Assembly: GCA_020404485.1 (NCBI GenBank)
Contig: DYDT01000149.1
Span: 1-6,330 of the forward strand
Reading direction: 5' to 3'
Origin: Rickettsia endosymbiont of Diachasma alloeum
GTDB lineage: Bacteria > Pseudomonadota > Alphaproteobacteria > Rickettsiales > Rickettsiaceae
DNA length: 6,330 nt
Numbering within the stretch: position 1 is the first letter of the stretch; each line of letters opens with the position of its first letter. A program made the translations under genes and the position numbers. Below the pieces are notes generated by a model. It was not told where the DNA came from. It searched no databases and saw only the letters and a program-made list of their open reading frames with translations. Of the stretch, positions 1-6,211 are shown piece by piece.

Positions 1-3
1 ACT

Positions 4-355
4 ATGACAGAATATGAGAAAGGGAAACATACGGTATATTATCATAGGTATCACATAGTATGGATAACAAAATACCGTTATAAAGTATTAACACACGTTA
101 TTAAAGAAAGGATTCGGGCAGAGTAATAGCTCAAGTTTCAGAGGAGATGAATATTAGGATAGTAAATGGGGTGATATCATCTGATCATTTACATATTTTA
201 GTATAGATACCTCCTAGTATAGCAGTAAGTGAATTTGTACAAAGAGCGAAAGGTAGGACTTCACGTAGAATACAACAATGCCTTTATATATTTGTATATT
301 ATAATATACATCAACAATGTTGTGCATGTTAATATATATTTCCTTTCCGTGTGAG
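4..355 (+). pseudogene. tnpA: IS200/IS605-family TnpA transposase, broken remnant
   Basis: This is a decayed gene for a small Y1 (HUH) transposase, which in working form cuts and rejoins single-stranded DNA at IS200/IS605 ends. The ATG at 4 opens a 40-codon stretch with the typical start MTEYEKGKHTVYYHRYHIVW followed by ITKYRYKV, and stops at TAA 124-126. Homology continues in another frame from 123, so about one base has been lost near 120. That part reads VISSDHLHILV, whose HLH (codons at 186-194) is the metal-binding HUH motif. It then hits TAG at 204-206, continues as IPPSIAVSEFVQRAKGRTSR, and meets TAA at 330-332. The region expected to match GQHLWARGYF is barely recognisable, and I cannot find the catalytic tyrosine segment. 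With one frameshift and two in-frame stops it cannot make a working enzyme. No element ends and no accessory tnpB are visible. The family call is firm; the right boundary is approximate. Confidence 0.85.
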
Positions 356-548
356 CTATAATAAAGATACTCTCGATATAACCTTAGATTGGAATAATTA
401 TAAAGAAAATACTAAAATATTAGGTTTTGTGGACATTTCTAACTGATTTTCATTGCAACTATAAATTAACTTCTATATTATTCCATAACATATTGATTGT
501 CTTAAGCTCTTAAATTATCTATATGCGAATTTGATAAGAATATTAGCT
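333..548. other. Decayed stretch after the tnpA remnant
   Basis: The tnpA frame stays open from 333 to a TGA at 444-446 (37 codons, including DITLDWNNYKENTKILGF). I do not recognise the later part as TnpA, so it may be the fused tail of another dead gene or chance. From 447 to 548 there is AT-rich sequence with no clear promoter, terminator or gene. Confidence 0.35.
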
Positions 549-821
549 ATGTATAAACAAATTTTAAAAAACATCGAAAATAAGATAGAAAGTAATAATA
601 TGACTCTTAAAACTTTAGAAGGGTTAAAAATATTTGGATTTGAAAACGCTAAGCGTGAGGGACTTAGCAACGTTCTTTTAGAGCTTTATAGTATTCACAC
701 AGGATTATTACATAAAGCTAATAATTATGAACAAGCTTCAGAAGCACAACTAAAATTATCTGTTGTAGACACTTTGATAGGTGATATTAATAACTTCCTT
801 GATAATAATCCTGATGAATAA
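549..821 (+). CDS. Small hypothetical protein, 90 aa
   Basis: I do not recognise this protein. From the ATG at 549 it encodes 90 residues and ends in tandem TAA TAA stops. The frame can be opened six codons earlier at a TTG (531), but ATG 549 is the more ordinary start; neither has a clear Shine-Dalgarno sequence. The product is hydrophilic, with many Lys, Glu and Asn residues. It looks mostly helical, with heptad-like spacing in the first 30 residues (MYKQILKNIENKIESNN) and an acidic tail (NNFLDNNPDE). There is no signal peptide, membrane segment or cysteine motif, so a cytosolic protein is likely. It stands alone between a dead transposase and two tRNA genes on the other strand. It could be a real lineage-specific gene or a fragment of a larger one; the balanced composition and intact frame favour a real gene. 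Confidence 0.55.
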   Translation: MYKQILKNIENKIESNNMTLKTLEGLKIFGFENAKREGLSNVLLELYSIHTGLLHKANNYEQASEAQLKLSVVDTLIGDINNFLDNNPDE

Positions 822-1064
822 TAAACTGCTACAATGTTTTAAGTATTTACTTAGGTTCTTATATCTTTAAAGTGTGATAGGATGGAAGATTATAAAATTA
901 TATTAGAAGTATAACGCTCATGATTTTTAAAGTAGTTCGAAAATTACAGAAAAAAGGAATTTATTAAACCTAGTATCTCTAACCTAACGTTAAAACCTAA
1001 AAAGCTTGATTTTAAGTTATGTTTGACGTTTGATGTTTTTGTAAAAATACCAAAAACTAGAGAA
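822..1064. other. Intergenic DNA, no gene seen
   Basis: About 240 AT-rich bases with stops in all frames and no recognisable product. The only structure I see is the small inverted repeat listed at 1035-1057, just past the 3' end of the tRNA-Ile gene. Confidence 0.6.
1035..1057 (-). terminator. Inverted repeat downstream of tRNA-Ile, possible terminator
   Basis: GTTTTTG (1035-1041) and CAAAAAC (1051-1057) form a perfect 7-bp stem with a 9-nt loop. It lies 8 nt beyond the CCA end of the minus-strand tRNA-Ile gene, where a terminator is expected. The stem is AT-rich and no U tract follows it on the minus strand, so the call is weak. Confidence 0.3.
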
Positions 1065-1141
1065 TGGTGGGTTTGAGAAGACTTGAACTTCCGACCTCAC
1101 GCTTATCAGGCGTGTGCTCTAACCAGCTGAGCTACAAACCC
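1065..1141 (-). tRNA. tRNA-Ile (anticodon GAT)
   Basis: Read on the minus strand this is a complete 77-nt tRNA. The acceptor stem GGGTTTG pairs with CAAACCC, followed by discriminator A and an encoded CCA (1065-1067). The D arm carries TAGCTCAGCTGGTTAGAGC, the anticodon stem-loop is ACGCCTGATAAGCGT with anticodon GAT, and the T arm contains GTTCAAGTC. GAT reads ATC and ATT isoleucine codons. A good promoter lies just upstream on the same strand (1156-1183), and tRNA-Lys lies 120 nt further upstream in the same direction. Boundaries are set by the acceptor pairing. Confidence 0.96.
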
Positions 1142-1155
1142 ATAGTTAACTGATG

Positions 1156-1183
1156 CTTATAGGTTTATCATCACACCTGTCAG
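1156..1183 (-). promoter_or_regulatory. Predicted sigma-70 promoter for tRNA-Ile
   Basis: On the minus strand, CTGACA (1183-1178) and TATAAG (1161-1156) match the -35 and -10 consensus at five of six positions each, with a 16-nt spacer. The -10 box ends 14 nt before the mature tRNA 5' end, leaving a short leader for RNase P to remove. Position and strand both fit, so tRNA-Ile probably need not rely on read-through from tRNA-Lys. Confidence 0.6.
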
Positions 1184-1209
1184 CAAACAAGGCTGAATTA
1201 ACTATAGAA

Positions 1210-1245
1210 TACGAAGTTAGGGTAAGAAATTATTTTAACTTCGTA
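1210..1245. repeat. Perfect 10-bp inverted repeat between the two tRNAs
   Basis: TACGAAGTTA (1210-1219) and TAACTTCGTA (1236-1245) are exact reverse complements separated by 16 nt. It sits 17 nt past the encoded CCA end of tRNA-Lys on the minus strand, so it could act as a terminator or processing hairpin for that transcript. The downstream T content (TTCTAT) is weak for a rho-independent terminator. Confidence 0.55.
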
Positions 1246-1261
1246 AAATGGTTAAATAATG

Positions 1262-1337
1262 TGGTGAGCTCGCCGGGATTCGAACCCGGGACCCTTTGAT
1301 TAAAAGTCAAATGCTCTACCAACTGAGCTACGAGCTC
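1262..1337 (-). tRNA. tRNA-Lys (anticodon TTT)
   Basis: A complete 76-nt tRNA on the minus strand. Acceptor stem GAGCTCG pairs with CGAGCTC, with discriminator A and an encoded CCA (1262-1264). The D arm reads TAGCTCAGTTGGTAGAGC, the anticodon arm is TTTGACTTTTAATCAAA with anticodon TTT, and the T arm is CCCGGGTTCGAATCCCGGG with strong GC pairing. It decodes AAA and AAG, and AAA is heavily used by the coding genes here. AT-rich DNA with TATAAA-like sequence precedes its 5' end, but I cannot settle on one promoter. Confidence 0.96.
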
Positions 1338-1614
1338 TTAAATATATTTATATACTCGCTTTATTTGAAAAATTGGCTACGTCGTTCTATAAGTACTGCG
1401 GTACTCACGTATTAAGTATACGCTTCGTTCCTCGTCTTATGAACTCCTTGCTCTTTTCCAAATAAAACTTCGTCTATATTACTTTTTAAATTTATACGTT
1501 AAAGTTTTATACTTAGTATAATAAATAATATTTAAAATTATGTTTTACTTTATCGCTGAAAAAGGCTAATCTGTCAACAATTATTTTCGGATTTAATTTA
1601 AATAAGGTAAATGC
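1338..1614. other. Divergent intergenic region between tRNA-Lys and kdsB
   Basis: This gap holds the start regions of tRNA-Lys (leftward) and kdsB (rightward). Its left half is mostly the palindromic repeat at 1360-1466. The right half is very AT-rich and contains a perfect TATAAT at 1517-1522, about 95 nt before kdsB, but no good -35 box stands 16-18 nt upstream of it, so it is only a possible kdsB promoter. Confidence 0.45.
1360..1466. repeat. Imperfect palindromic repeat, rickettsial palindromic-element type
   Basis: The outer arms, TTTATTTGAAAA at 1360-1371 and TTTTCCAAATAAA at 1454-1466, are reverse complements apart from one extra base. Inside are two smaller perfect hairpins: AGTAC-TGCG-GTACT (1392-1405) and CGTAT-TAAGT-ATACG (1408-1422). 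Length (107 bp), nested dyad symmetry and higher GC than the flanks fit the dispersed palindromic elements known in Rickettsia; I do not assign a numbered family. It sits between divergent genes and does not enter a reading frame. Confidence 0.6.
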
Positions 1615-2349
1615 ATGCATCATCAAGACGTGGCTGTAATTATTCCCTCACGGCTTAGTTCAACTAGACTTACACGTAAACCTCTACAGCTAATCGGCTC
1701 ATCTACTTTAATCGAACGTGTATTTAAACAAGTAAATCAAACTAATCTTGAACATCTTTATGTTGCGACTGATTCACAGGAAATAGCAAGCGTAATTGAA
1801 AAGTTAGGGGGAAAAGTTATATTCACTGATAGTAATGTTCCAACCGGTACTGATCGTACTTATGAAGCTTTTAACTTAATTCCAAATAATCAAAATATTA
1901 ATTATATAGTTAATGTGCAAGGTGATATGCCTTTCATTGAACCGGAATCAATTTTAAAGGTAATAGAATATTTAAAAAGTAGCCATTATGATATTGTAAC
2001 TCCTGTGGTAAAAGTAGAGAAAGATTCCGTGGAAGCTGCAAGTAATGTTACTGTAGCTATTGACTCTCAAGGAAAAGCCATATATTTTTCACGCAGTCTT
2101 ATTCCAAATGGTGCAGAAGAATTTTTATATCACGTGGGAATGTACGGTTTTCGTAAAAATGCTTTAGAAAGATTCGTTGCTCTTGAACCAACATTTTTAG
2201 AGAAAACAGAACGTTTAGAGCAGTTACGACTCCTTGAAAATGGCATGACGATCGGCACATGCTTGGTTAACAATGTCCCCATTTCGGTAGATACACCTGA
2301 AGATTTAAGCAAAGCAGTAAAATTTTATGAAAAGAGTAAATTAGTTTAA
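1615..2349 (+). CDS. kdsB: 3-deoxy-manno-octulosonate cytidylyltransferase (CMP-KDO synthetase)
   Basis: This cytosolic enzyme joins KDO to CMP using CTP and releases pyrophosphate, activating KDO for transfer to lipid A in lipopolysaccharide synthesis. The 244-residue length is normal for KdsB. Residues 8-23 hold the nucleotide-binding start ([16 protein letters not shown]); family members usually have STRLPGKPL, so TR replaces PG here. NVQGD at 100-104 is the conserved CTP/metal motif with Asp104. HVGMYGFR begins at 173, EQLR is near 202-205, and VDTPEDL at 225-231 supplies a second conserved Asp (226). The ATG at 1615 is chosen because AAGG (1604-1607) stands 7 nt before it; an overlapping ATG at 1611 is out of frame and soon stops. 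It is followed after 3 nt by pyrG, which makes its substrate CTP, so the two are almost certainly one operon. The presence of KdsB implies a KDO-containing envelope. Confidence 0.95.
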   Translation: MHHQDVAVIIPSRLSSTRLTRKPLQLIGSSTLIERVFKQVNQTNLEHLYVATDSQEIASVIEKLGGKVIFTDSNVPTGTDRTYEAFNLIPNNQNINYIVNVQGDMPFIEPESILKVIEYLKSSHYDIVTPVVKVEKDSVEAASNVTVAIDSQGKAIYFSRSLIPNGAEEFLYHVGMYGFRKNALERFVALEPTFLEKTERLEQLRLLENGMTIGTCLVNNVPISVDTPEDLSKAVKFYEKSKLV

Positions 2350-2352
2350 AGA

Positions 2353-3975
2353 ATGGTGCGTTTTATCTTTATTACAGGCGGAGTAGTTTCATCTTTAGGT
2401 AAAGGTCTAACTGCCGCCTCTCTTGCGATGCTTTTGCAAGCAAAAGGTTTTAAAGTTTGTTTACGAAAATTAGATCCTTATTTAAATGTTGACCCGGGAA
2501 CAATGAATCCTCATCAACATGGTGAAGTATATGTTACCGATGACGGGGCTGAAACCGATCTTGACCTTGGGCATTATGAGCGTTTTACAGGAGTTCCTGC
2601 TTGTAAGTTTGATAATATCACGACAGGAGCTGTATATTCAAAACTACTTAAAGAGGAAAGATTAGGAAATTATACCGGTCTTACTGTACAGGTTATTCCG
2701 CATGTTACAAATATAATAAAAGATTTTATACTTTCTAACACTAAAGGTTTTGATTTTGTACTTTGCGAAATAGGCGGCACAGTAGGAGATATTGAAGGAT
2801 TGCCTTTTTTTGAAGCTATAAGACAAATTGGAAATGAGTTAAAAAGCAAACAATGTTTATTTATTCATTTAACTTTACTACCATATGTCAAAACTGCTCG
2901 TGAGCTAAAAACTAAACCTACTCAACATTCTGTAAAAGAACTTCGTACTATTGGCATTTCACCAAATATTTTAGTATGCCGAGCAGAACGTAAAATTGCT
3001 AAAAGCGAAATAGAAAAAATAGCTTTATTTTGTAATATAGATCCTGAGTATGTTATTCCGGCAATAGATCAGAAAAATATATATTTGGTACCTCTTGCTT
3101 ACCATAATTATGGACTTGACAATAAAGTATTAAAATTTTTTAATCTTACTATTGCACCTTCTAAATTAGATAGATGGCATGATATAATTGAAAGATTAAA
3201 AGAATCTCATTTAAAGGTACGAATCGCTATTATAGCTAAATATCATAAATTAAAAGATGCTTATAAATCGGTAATCGAAGCTCTTGACCATGCCGGTATA
3301 TATCATAAATACAAAATTGATTTAGTATGGATAATTGCAGAAAATGTAACCAGTGAAAATATTGCTAAAAAATTATTAGGCGTTGACGGGATATTAGTAC
3401 CAGGCGGATTTGGTGAGCGAGCCACAGAAGGAAAAATTCTAGCAGTAAATTATGCTCGGACAAACAATATACCTTTTTTTGGTATATGTCTTGGAATGCA
3501 GCTTGCTACTATTGAAATAGCTCGTAATTTAGTTGGTATTGAAGATGCTGTAACAGAAGAGTTTAAAACAGCTGGTACAAAAATTATTGAAAAAATAAGC
3601 AAACATGATGAGGATTTTAATCCATCAGATATCACAATAGAAAATGTAAAAAAGACTATGCGTCTTGGTTCTTATACATGTAATTTAGTATCGGAGAGTA
3701 TTGCTGCTAATGTATATGGAGAACTTAAAATAAGTGAACGACATCGTCATAGATACAAATTTAACAATGATTTTCAAGATATTTTTGAAAAAAATGGCGT
3801 AAAGTTTAGCGGATTTTCAGAAGATAAAAAGATTGTGGAAGCAATTGAATTACCAAAACTACAATGGTTTGTAGGAGTACAATTTCATCCAGAATTTAAG
3901 TCAAAACCTTTTGAAGCTCATCCCCTATTCATTAAATTTGTTGAAGCTGCAATTAAATATACTAAAAATAATTAA
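2353..3975 (+). CDS. pyrG: CTP synthase (glutamine-hydrolysing)
   Basis: CTP synthase converts UTP to CTP using ATP and ammonia taken from glutamine, the last step of pyrimidine nucleotide synthesis. At 540 residues it is full length (about 545 in E. coli). The N-terminal synthetase domain begins at once with [12 protein letters not shown] (7-18, P-loop Lys17). It continues with [14 protein letters not shown] (Lys39), the Mg site Asp71 in [11 protein letters not shown], and [11 protein letters not shown] with Glu139. [13 protein letters not shown] carries the UTP/CTP-site residues. The C-terminal class I glutaminase domain has the oxyanion-hole segment PGGFGERA (Gly351-Gly354), nucleophile Cys379 in FFGICLGMQ, and the His512/Glu514 pair in QFHPEF. 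All catalytic residues I can check are present. It starts 3 nt after the kdsB stop with no separate strong ribosome site, which suggests translational coupling. No terminator hairpin follows it. Confidence 0.97.
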   Translation: MVRFIFITGGVVSSLGKGLTAASLAMLLQAKGFKVCLRKLDPYLNVDPGTMNPHQHGEVYVTDDGAETDLDLGHYERFTGVPACKFDNITTGAVYSKLLKEERLGNYTGLTVQVIPHVTNIIKDFILSNTKGFDFVLCEIGGTVGDIEGLPFFEAIRQIGNELKSKQCLFIHLTLLPYVKTARELKTKPTQHSVKELRTIGISPNILVCRAERKIAKSEIEKIALFCNIDPEYVIPAIDQKNIYLVPLAYHNYGLDNKVLKFFNLTIAPSKLDRWHDIIERLKESHLKVRIAIIAKYHKLKDAYKSVIEALDHAGIYHKYKIDLVWIIAENVTSENIAKKLLGVDGILVPGGFGERATEGKILAVNYARTNNIPFFGICLGMQLATIEIARNLVGIEDAVTEEFKTAGTKIIEKISKHDEDFNPSDITIENVKKTMRLGSYTCNLVSESIAANVYGELKISERHRHRYKFNNDFQDIFEKNGVKFSGFSEDKKIVEAIELPKLQWFVGVQFHPEFKSKPFEAHPLFIKFVEAAIKYTKNN

Positions 3976-4003
3976 CAATATACTATGACCTTATTTAAAA
4001 ATC

Positions 4004-4032
4004 TTGACATAATTTTTATTATAGTCTAGGTT
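4004..4032 (+). promoter_or_regulatory. Predicted sigma-70 promoter for the tlc gene
   Basis: A perfect -35 box TTGACA (4004-4009) is followed after 17 nt by TAGGTT (4027-4032), a weak -10 box matching TATAAT at three positions. It lies in the 105-nt gap between pyrG and the translocase gene, leaving a leader of about 40 nt. A perfect -35 with ideal spacing in the only sizeable gap of this gene row suggests the carrier can be transcribed on its own, in addition to any read-through from kdsB-pyrG. Confidence 0.5.
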
Positions 4033-4080
4033 GCATTAGAGTTCTTTAACATTCTATAAAATAAGCTCATAGGTAAATTA

Positions 4081-5601
4081 ATGGACGCCGTGAATTCTAA
4101 CTTCACCTTTTGGAATAAAGCAAGAAATAGTAAATTTAGACATATAGTATGGCCGATTAGATCATATGAATTAACCAAATTCATACCTATGGCTTTGTTA
4201 ATGTTTTTTATTTTACTTAATCAGAACTTAGTTCGCAGTATTAAAGATAGTTTTGTTGTTACTCTAATCAGCTCAGAAGTACTTAGTTATATAAAAATTT
4301 GTGAAATGCCTATAGGCATTTTATTCGTTGCACTATATTCAAAATTGTGTAATATAATGACTACAGAGCAGGTTTTTCGAATCATTGTTGGTATTTTTCT
4401 AGCTTTTTTTAGTTTATTTGCTTTTATTTTATTTCCTTATAAAGAATATTTTCATCCTAATTCCGAATTAATCAAATACTACATAACTATTTTTCCACAC
4501 TTGAAATGGATTATAATAATATGGAGTCAGTGGAGTTTAGTACTATTTTATATAATAGGAGAACTATGGCCGGTAATAGTTTTTACTCTTTTATATTGGC
4601 AACTGGCAAATAAAATTACTAAGATCGAAGAAGCTCCTAGGTTTTATTCATTTTTTACTTTATTTGGGCAAACCAATCTACTAATTTCCGGAACAATAAT
4701 TATCTATTTTGCTAAAGGCAATCATTTCCTATTACCCCTATTTTCTCATTTAAACGATACAAATGAAATTCTTTTAAAATCATTTGTTACCCTCATTTTA
4801 ATATCCGGATTAATTTGTTTAGCCATACATAAATTTATCGATAAATCCATTGTAGAAGCCGATAAGAATGTCAAATTTAAAAATCAAAGAACTGATATAT
4901 TAAAATTAAGTTTAATTGATAGTGCAAAAGTCGTATTAACTTCTAGATATCTTGGTTTTATCTGTATTCTTGTAATGTCGTACTCTATGAGTATAGCTTT
5001 AATTGAAGGATTATGGATGTCAAAAACTAAACAGCTTTATTCAGCAACAAAAGATTTTATATCATATCAAGGTGAAGTATTATTTTGGACTGGGGTACTT
5101 ACTTTAATTAGTGCATTTTTAGGAAGTAGTTTAATTAGATTATGCGGTTGGTTTTGGGGAGCTATTATTACCCCTATTATAATGTTTGGAGCAGGTGTAA
5201 TGTTTTTTTCATTTACTGTCCTTGAAAGTCATTTATGGAATATTGTAAATACTCTTGGATATAGTTCTCCACTAGTTGTTATAGTTTTTATTGGTGGGTT
5301 ATGGCATGTGCTTTCTAAATCAGTAAAATACTCTCTTTGCGATGCTACAAAAGAAATGGTATATATTCCACTTGATAGTGAAATGAAAACTAAAGGCAAA
5401 GCTGCTGTTGATGTTATGGGTACAAAAATCGGCAAATTAATAGGTGCACTTATTCAGTCTATAACTTTCATCATTTTTCCGAATGCTGTCCATAACGATA
5501 TAGCTGGTTTATTAATGTTTAGCTTTATTATTGTATGCCTCTTATGGCTATATGGCGTAAAAGTTCTAGCAGAATACTATAATAAATTGGTAAAACGTTA
5601 A
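4081..5601 (+). CDS. tlc2: Tlc-family ATP/ADP-translocase-like nucleotide carrier
   Basis: This is an inner-membrane carrier of the non-mitochondrial ATP/ADP translocase family, used by obligate intracellular bacteria to exchange or import nucleotides from the host. The 506 residues form about 11-12 hydrophobic segments, the first near 34-50, after a short cytosolic start with the family signature IVWPI (22-26). Other signatures are [10 protein letters not shown] from 52 (Lys55), GELWP with Glu161, IEGLW with Glu309, and [18 protein letters not shown] (428-445) followed by Lys452. These match the four charged positions reported as important in plant and bacterial homologues. AGG (4071-4073) lies 7 nt before the ATG. 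Rickettsia has five paralogues, Tlc1-Tlc5; Tlc1 exchanges ATP/ADP while others carry different nucleotides. I assign tlc2 from its place beside pyrG and kdsB, as I recall from R. prowazekii, so the paralogue number is less sure than the family. The substrate is not readable from sequence. Confidence 0.9.
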   Translation: MDAVNSNFTFWNKARNSKFRHIVWPIRSYELTKFIPMALLMFFILLNQNLVRSIKDSFVVTLISSEVLSYIKICEMPIGILFVALYSKLCNIMTTEQVFRIIVGIFLAFFSLFAFILFPYKEYFHPNSELIKYYITIFPHLKWIIIIWSQWSLVLFYIIGELWPVIVFTLLYWQLANKITKIEEAPRFYSFFTLFGQTNLLISGTIIIYFAKGNHFLLPLFSHLNDTNEILLKSFVTLILISGLICLAIHKFIDKSIVEADKNVKFKNQRTDILKLSLIDSAKVVLTSRYLGFICILVMSYSMSIALIEGLWMSKTKQLYSATKDFISYQGEVLFWTGVLTLISAFLGSSLIRLCGWFWGAIITPIIMFGAGVMFFSFTVLESHLWNIVNTLGYSSPLVVIVFIGGLWHVLSKSVKYSLCDATKEMVYIPLDSEMKTKGKAAVDVMGTKIGKLIGALIQSITFIIFPNAVHNDIAGLLMFSFIIVCLLWLYGVKVLAEYYNKLVKR

Positions 5602-5746
5602 AAATATTGTCATTCTGTTGCAGCTTTATTTGCATGAATTAAAAAGTACTATCAGTATATCCCATGGCGGCAGTGCTTGCGTGGATCAAAAAACACCCTT
5701 AATGTCGTATAGTTGCTTGCTAACTAGATCCAGAAAAACAACTTTT

Positions 5747-5771
5747 AATACTAATACTTTTAGTATTTTTT
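5747..5771 (+). terminator. Possible terminator after the tlc gene
   Basis: AATACTAA (5747-5754) and TTAGTATT (5760-5767) form a perfect 8-bp stem with a 5-nt loop, running into a six-T tract (5766-5771). The layout is that of a rho-independent terminator on the plus strand, 145 nt past the tlc stop. The stem has only two GC pairs, which makes it weak. Confidence 0.35.
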
Positions 5772-5816
5772 AGCTGGACTCCGTGAATAAATTATGGGGT
5801 GACAGGGAAAAATAAT

Positions 5817-5840
5817 CCATGCGGGCAATGCCCGCTATGG
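5817..5840. repeat. GC-rich hairpin within the repeat cluster
   Basis: GCGGGCA-A-TGCCCGC (5821-5835) is a perfect 7-bp dyad. It is extended by CCAT (5817-5820) and ATGG (5837-5840) with a single bulged T, giving 11 pairs. It is the strongest hairpin in the window and abuts the second copy of the 22-bp repeat. No T tract follows, so it is more likely part of a palindromic element than a terminator. Confidence 0.65.
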
Positions 5841-5870
5841 CTTGCTAACTAGATCCAGAAAGCAAAAAAA

Positions 5871-6046
5871 TATCCATATCATTAGATCTAAATATTTACT
5901 TTTACCTAAAATTAACTACACTTTAGATTAAATACAGCTAATAAAGTATAGTACAAATAAAACAAGTATATATACCATGATTATGATTTATTAATATATC
6001 TAGAAGCATAATTAAAGAACCAAAAATTTATTTAGTAGATTGGTAA
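5871..6046. other. Intergenic AT-rich DNA, nothing recognised
   Basis: Very AT-rich sequence with frequent stops on both strands. I see no gene, RNA, promoter of good quality or notable repeat. Confidence 0.55.
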
Positions 6047-6169
6047 TTAATAAAGGATAAAAGTAAGAAGTTTAAAAATTTTATTGCCTCTCATTTATTG
6101 AAAGCACTAAATTGCTGGAGTGATAGAGGTCTTGGAAAAGATGAATTAAATTATATATTATGGTTTTAG
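6047..6169 (+). pseudogene. Short open fragment, possible gene remnant
   Basis: A 40-codon frame without an ATG runs from just after a TAA (6044-6046) to TAG at 6167-6169. It reads in part KKFKNFIASHLLKALNCWSD and RGLGKDELNYILWF. The amphipathic, gene-like composition suggests a remnant of a former protein, but I do not recognise the family. It ends directly against the loxP-bearing block, so the native sequence after 6169 is unknown. Confidence 0.3.
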
Positions 6170-6211
6170 CGTAATAACTTCGTATAGCATACATTATACG
6201 AAGTTATACGA
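6170..6211. other. Sequencing-library linker containing a perfect loxP site
   Basis: A canonical loxP lies at 6174-6207: arms ATAACTTCGTATA (6174-6186) and TATACGAAGTTAT (6195-6207) around the 8-bp spacer GCATACAT (6187-6194). It is flanked by CGTA on the left and ACGA on the right. As I recall it, the whole 42-bp block equals the loxP circularisation linker used in 454 Titanium mate-pair libraries. loxP is native to phage P1 and is not expected in Rickettsia, no phage P1 genes are present, and the block splits ruvB. I read it as an untrimmed linker in the assembly. A deliberately inserted loxP is the main alternative, but the matching 4-bp flanks favour the linker. Confidence 0.9.

Larger units (their letters stand above)
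5602..5870. repeat. Cluster of decayed palindromic and interspersed repeat pieces
   Basis: No gene is visible. A 22-bp unit (starting GCTTGCTAACTAG, ending GATCCAGAAA) occurs twice in the same orientation, at 5715-5736 and 5840-5861, exactly 125 bp apart. Each copy is preceded by a GC-richer patch (5660-5685 and 5817-5840) unlike the AT-rich surroundings. Between them, TAGCTGGACTCCGTG (5771-5785) and GGGGTGACAGGG (5796-5807) resemble the ends of short dispersed repeats common in Rickettsia intergenic DNA. The pattern suggests two or more old element insertions rather than a functional array. Confidence 0.6.

Noticed and set aside
1210..1245. A second, degenerate lox-like site formed by TACGAAGTTA and TAACTTCGTA
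   Set aside because: The arms are in the reverse order compared with loxP, only 10 of 13 bases agree, and the spacer is 16 rather than 8 nt. It is best taken as a chance likeness in a transcript hairpin.
2130..2312. Minus-strand 60-codon frame inside kdsB
   Set aside because: It lies wholly within a well-supported gene, has no recognisable protein features, and is an opposite-strand shadow.
3450..3635. Minus-strand 61-codon frame inside pyrG
   Set aside because: It is opposite the glutaminase domain of an intact CTP synthase and shows no family likeness or start signal.
3976..4080. Riboswitch or attenuator before the tlc gene
   Set aside because: The 105-nt gap is AT-rich with no stable stem or known aptamer core; the promoter-like boxes explain what is there.
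5229..5435. Minus-strand 68-codon frame inside the tlc gene
   Set aside because: It is opposite conserved translocase motifs and has no independent support.
5640..5870. CRISPR array
   Set aside because: Only two copies of one 22-bp repeat occur, 125 bp apart, with no regular spacers and no cas genes.
6174..6207. Natural phage P1-like or engineered Cre/lox recombination site
   Set aside because: No Cre, P1 or marker genes are present, and the 4-bp flanks on both sides match the mate-pair linker I recall. The linker explanation accounts for the split ruvB without further assumptions.
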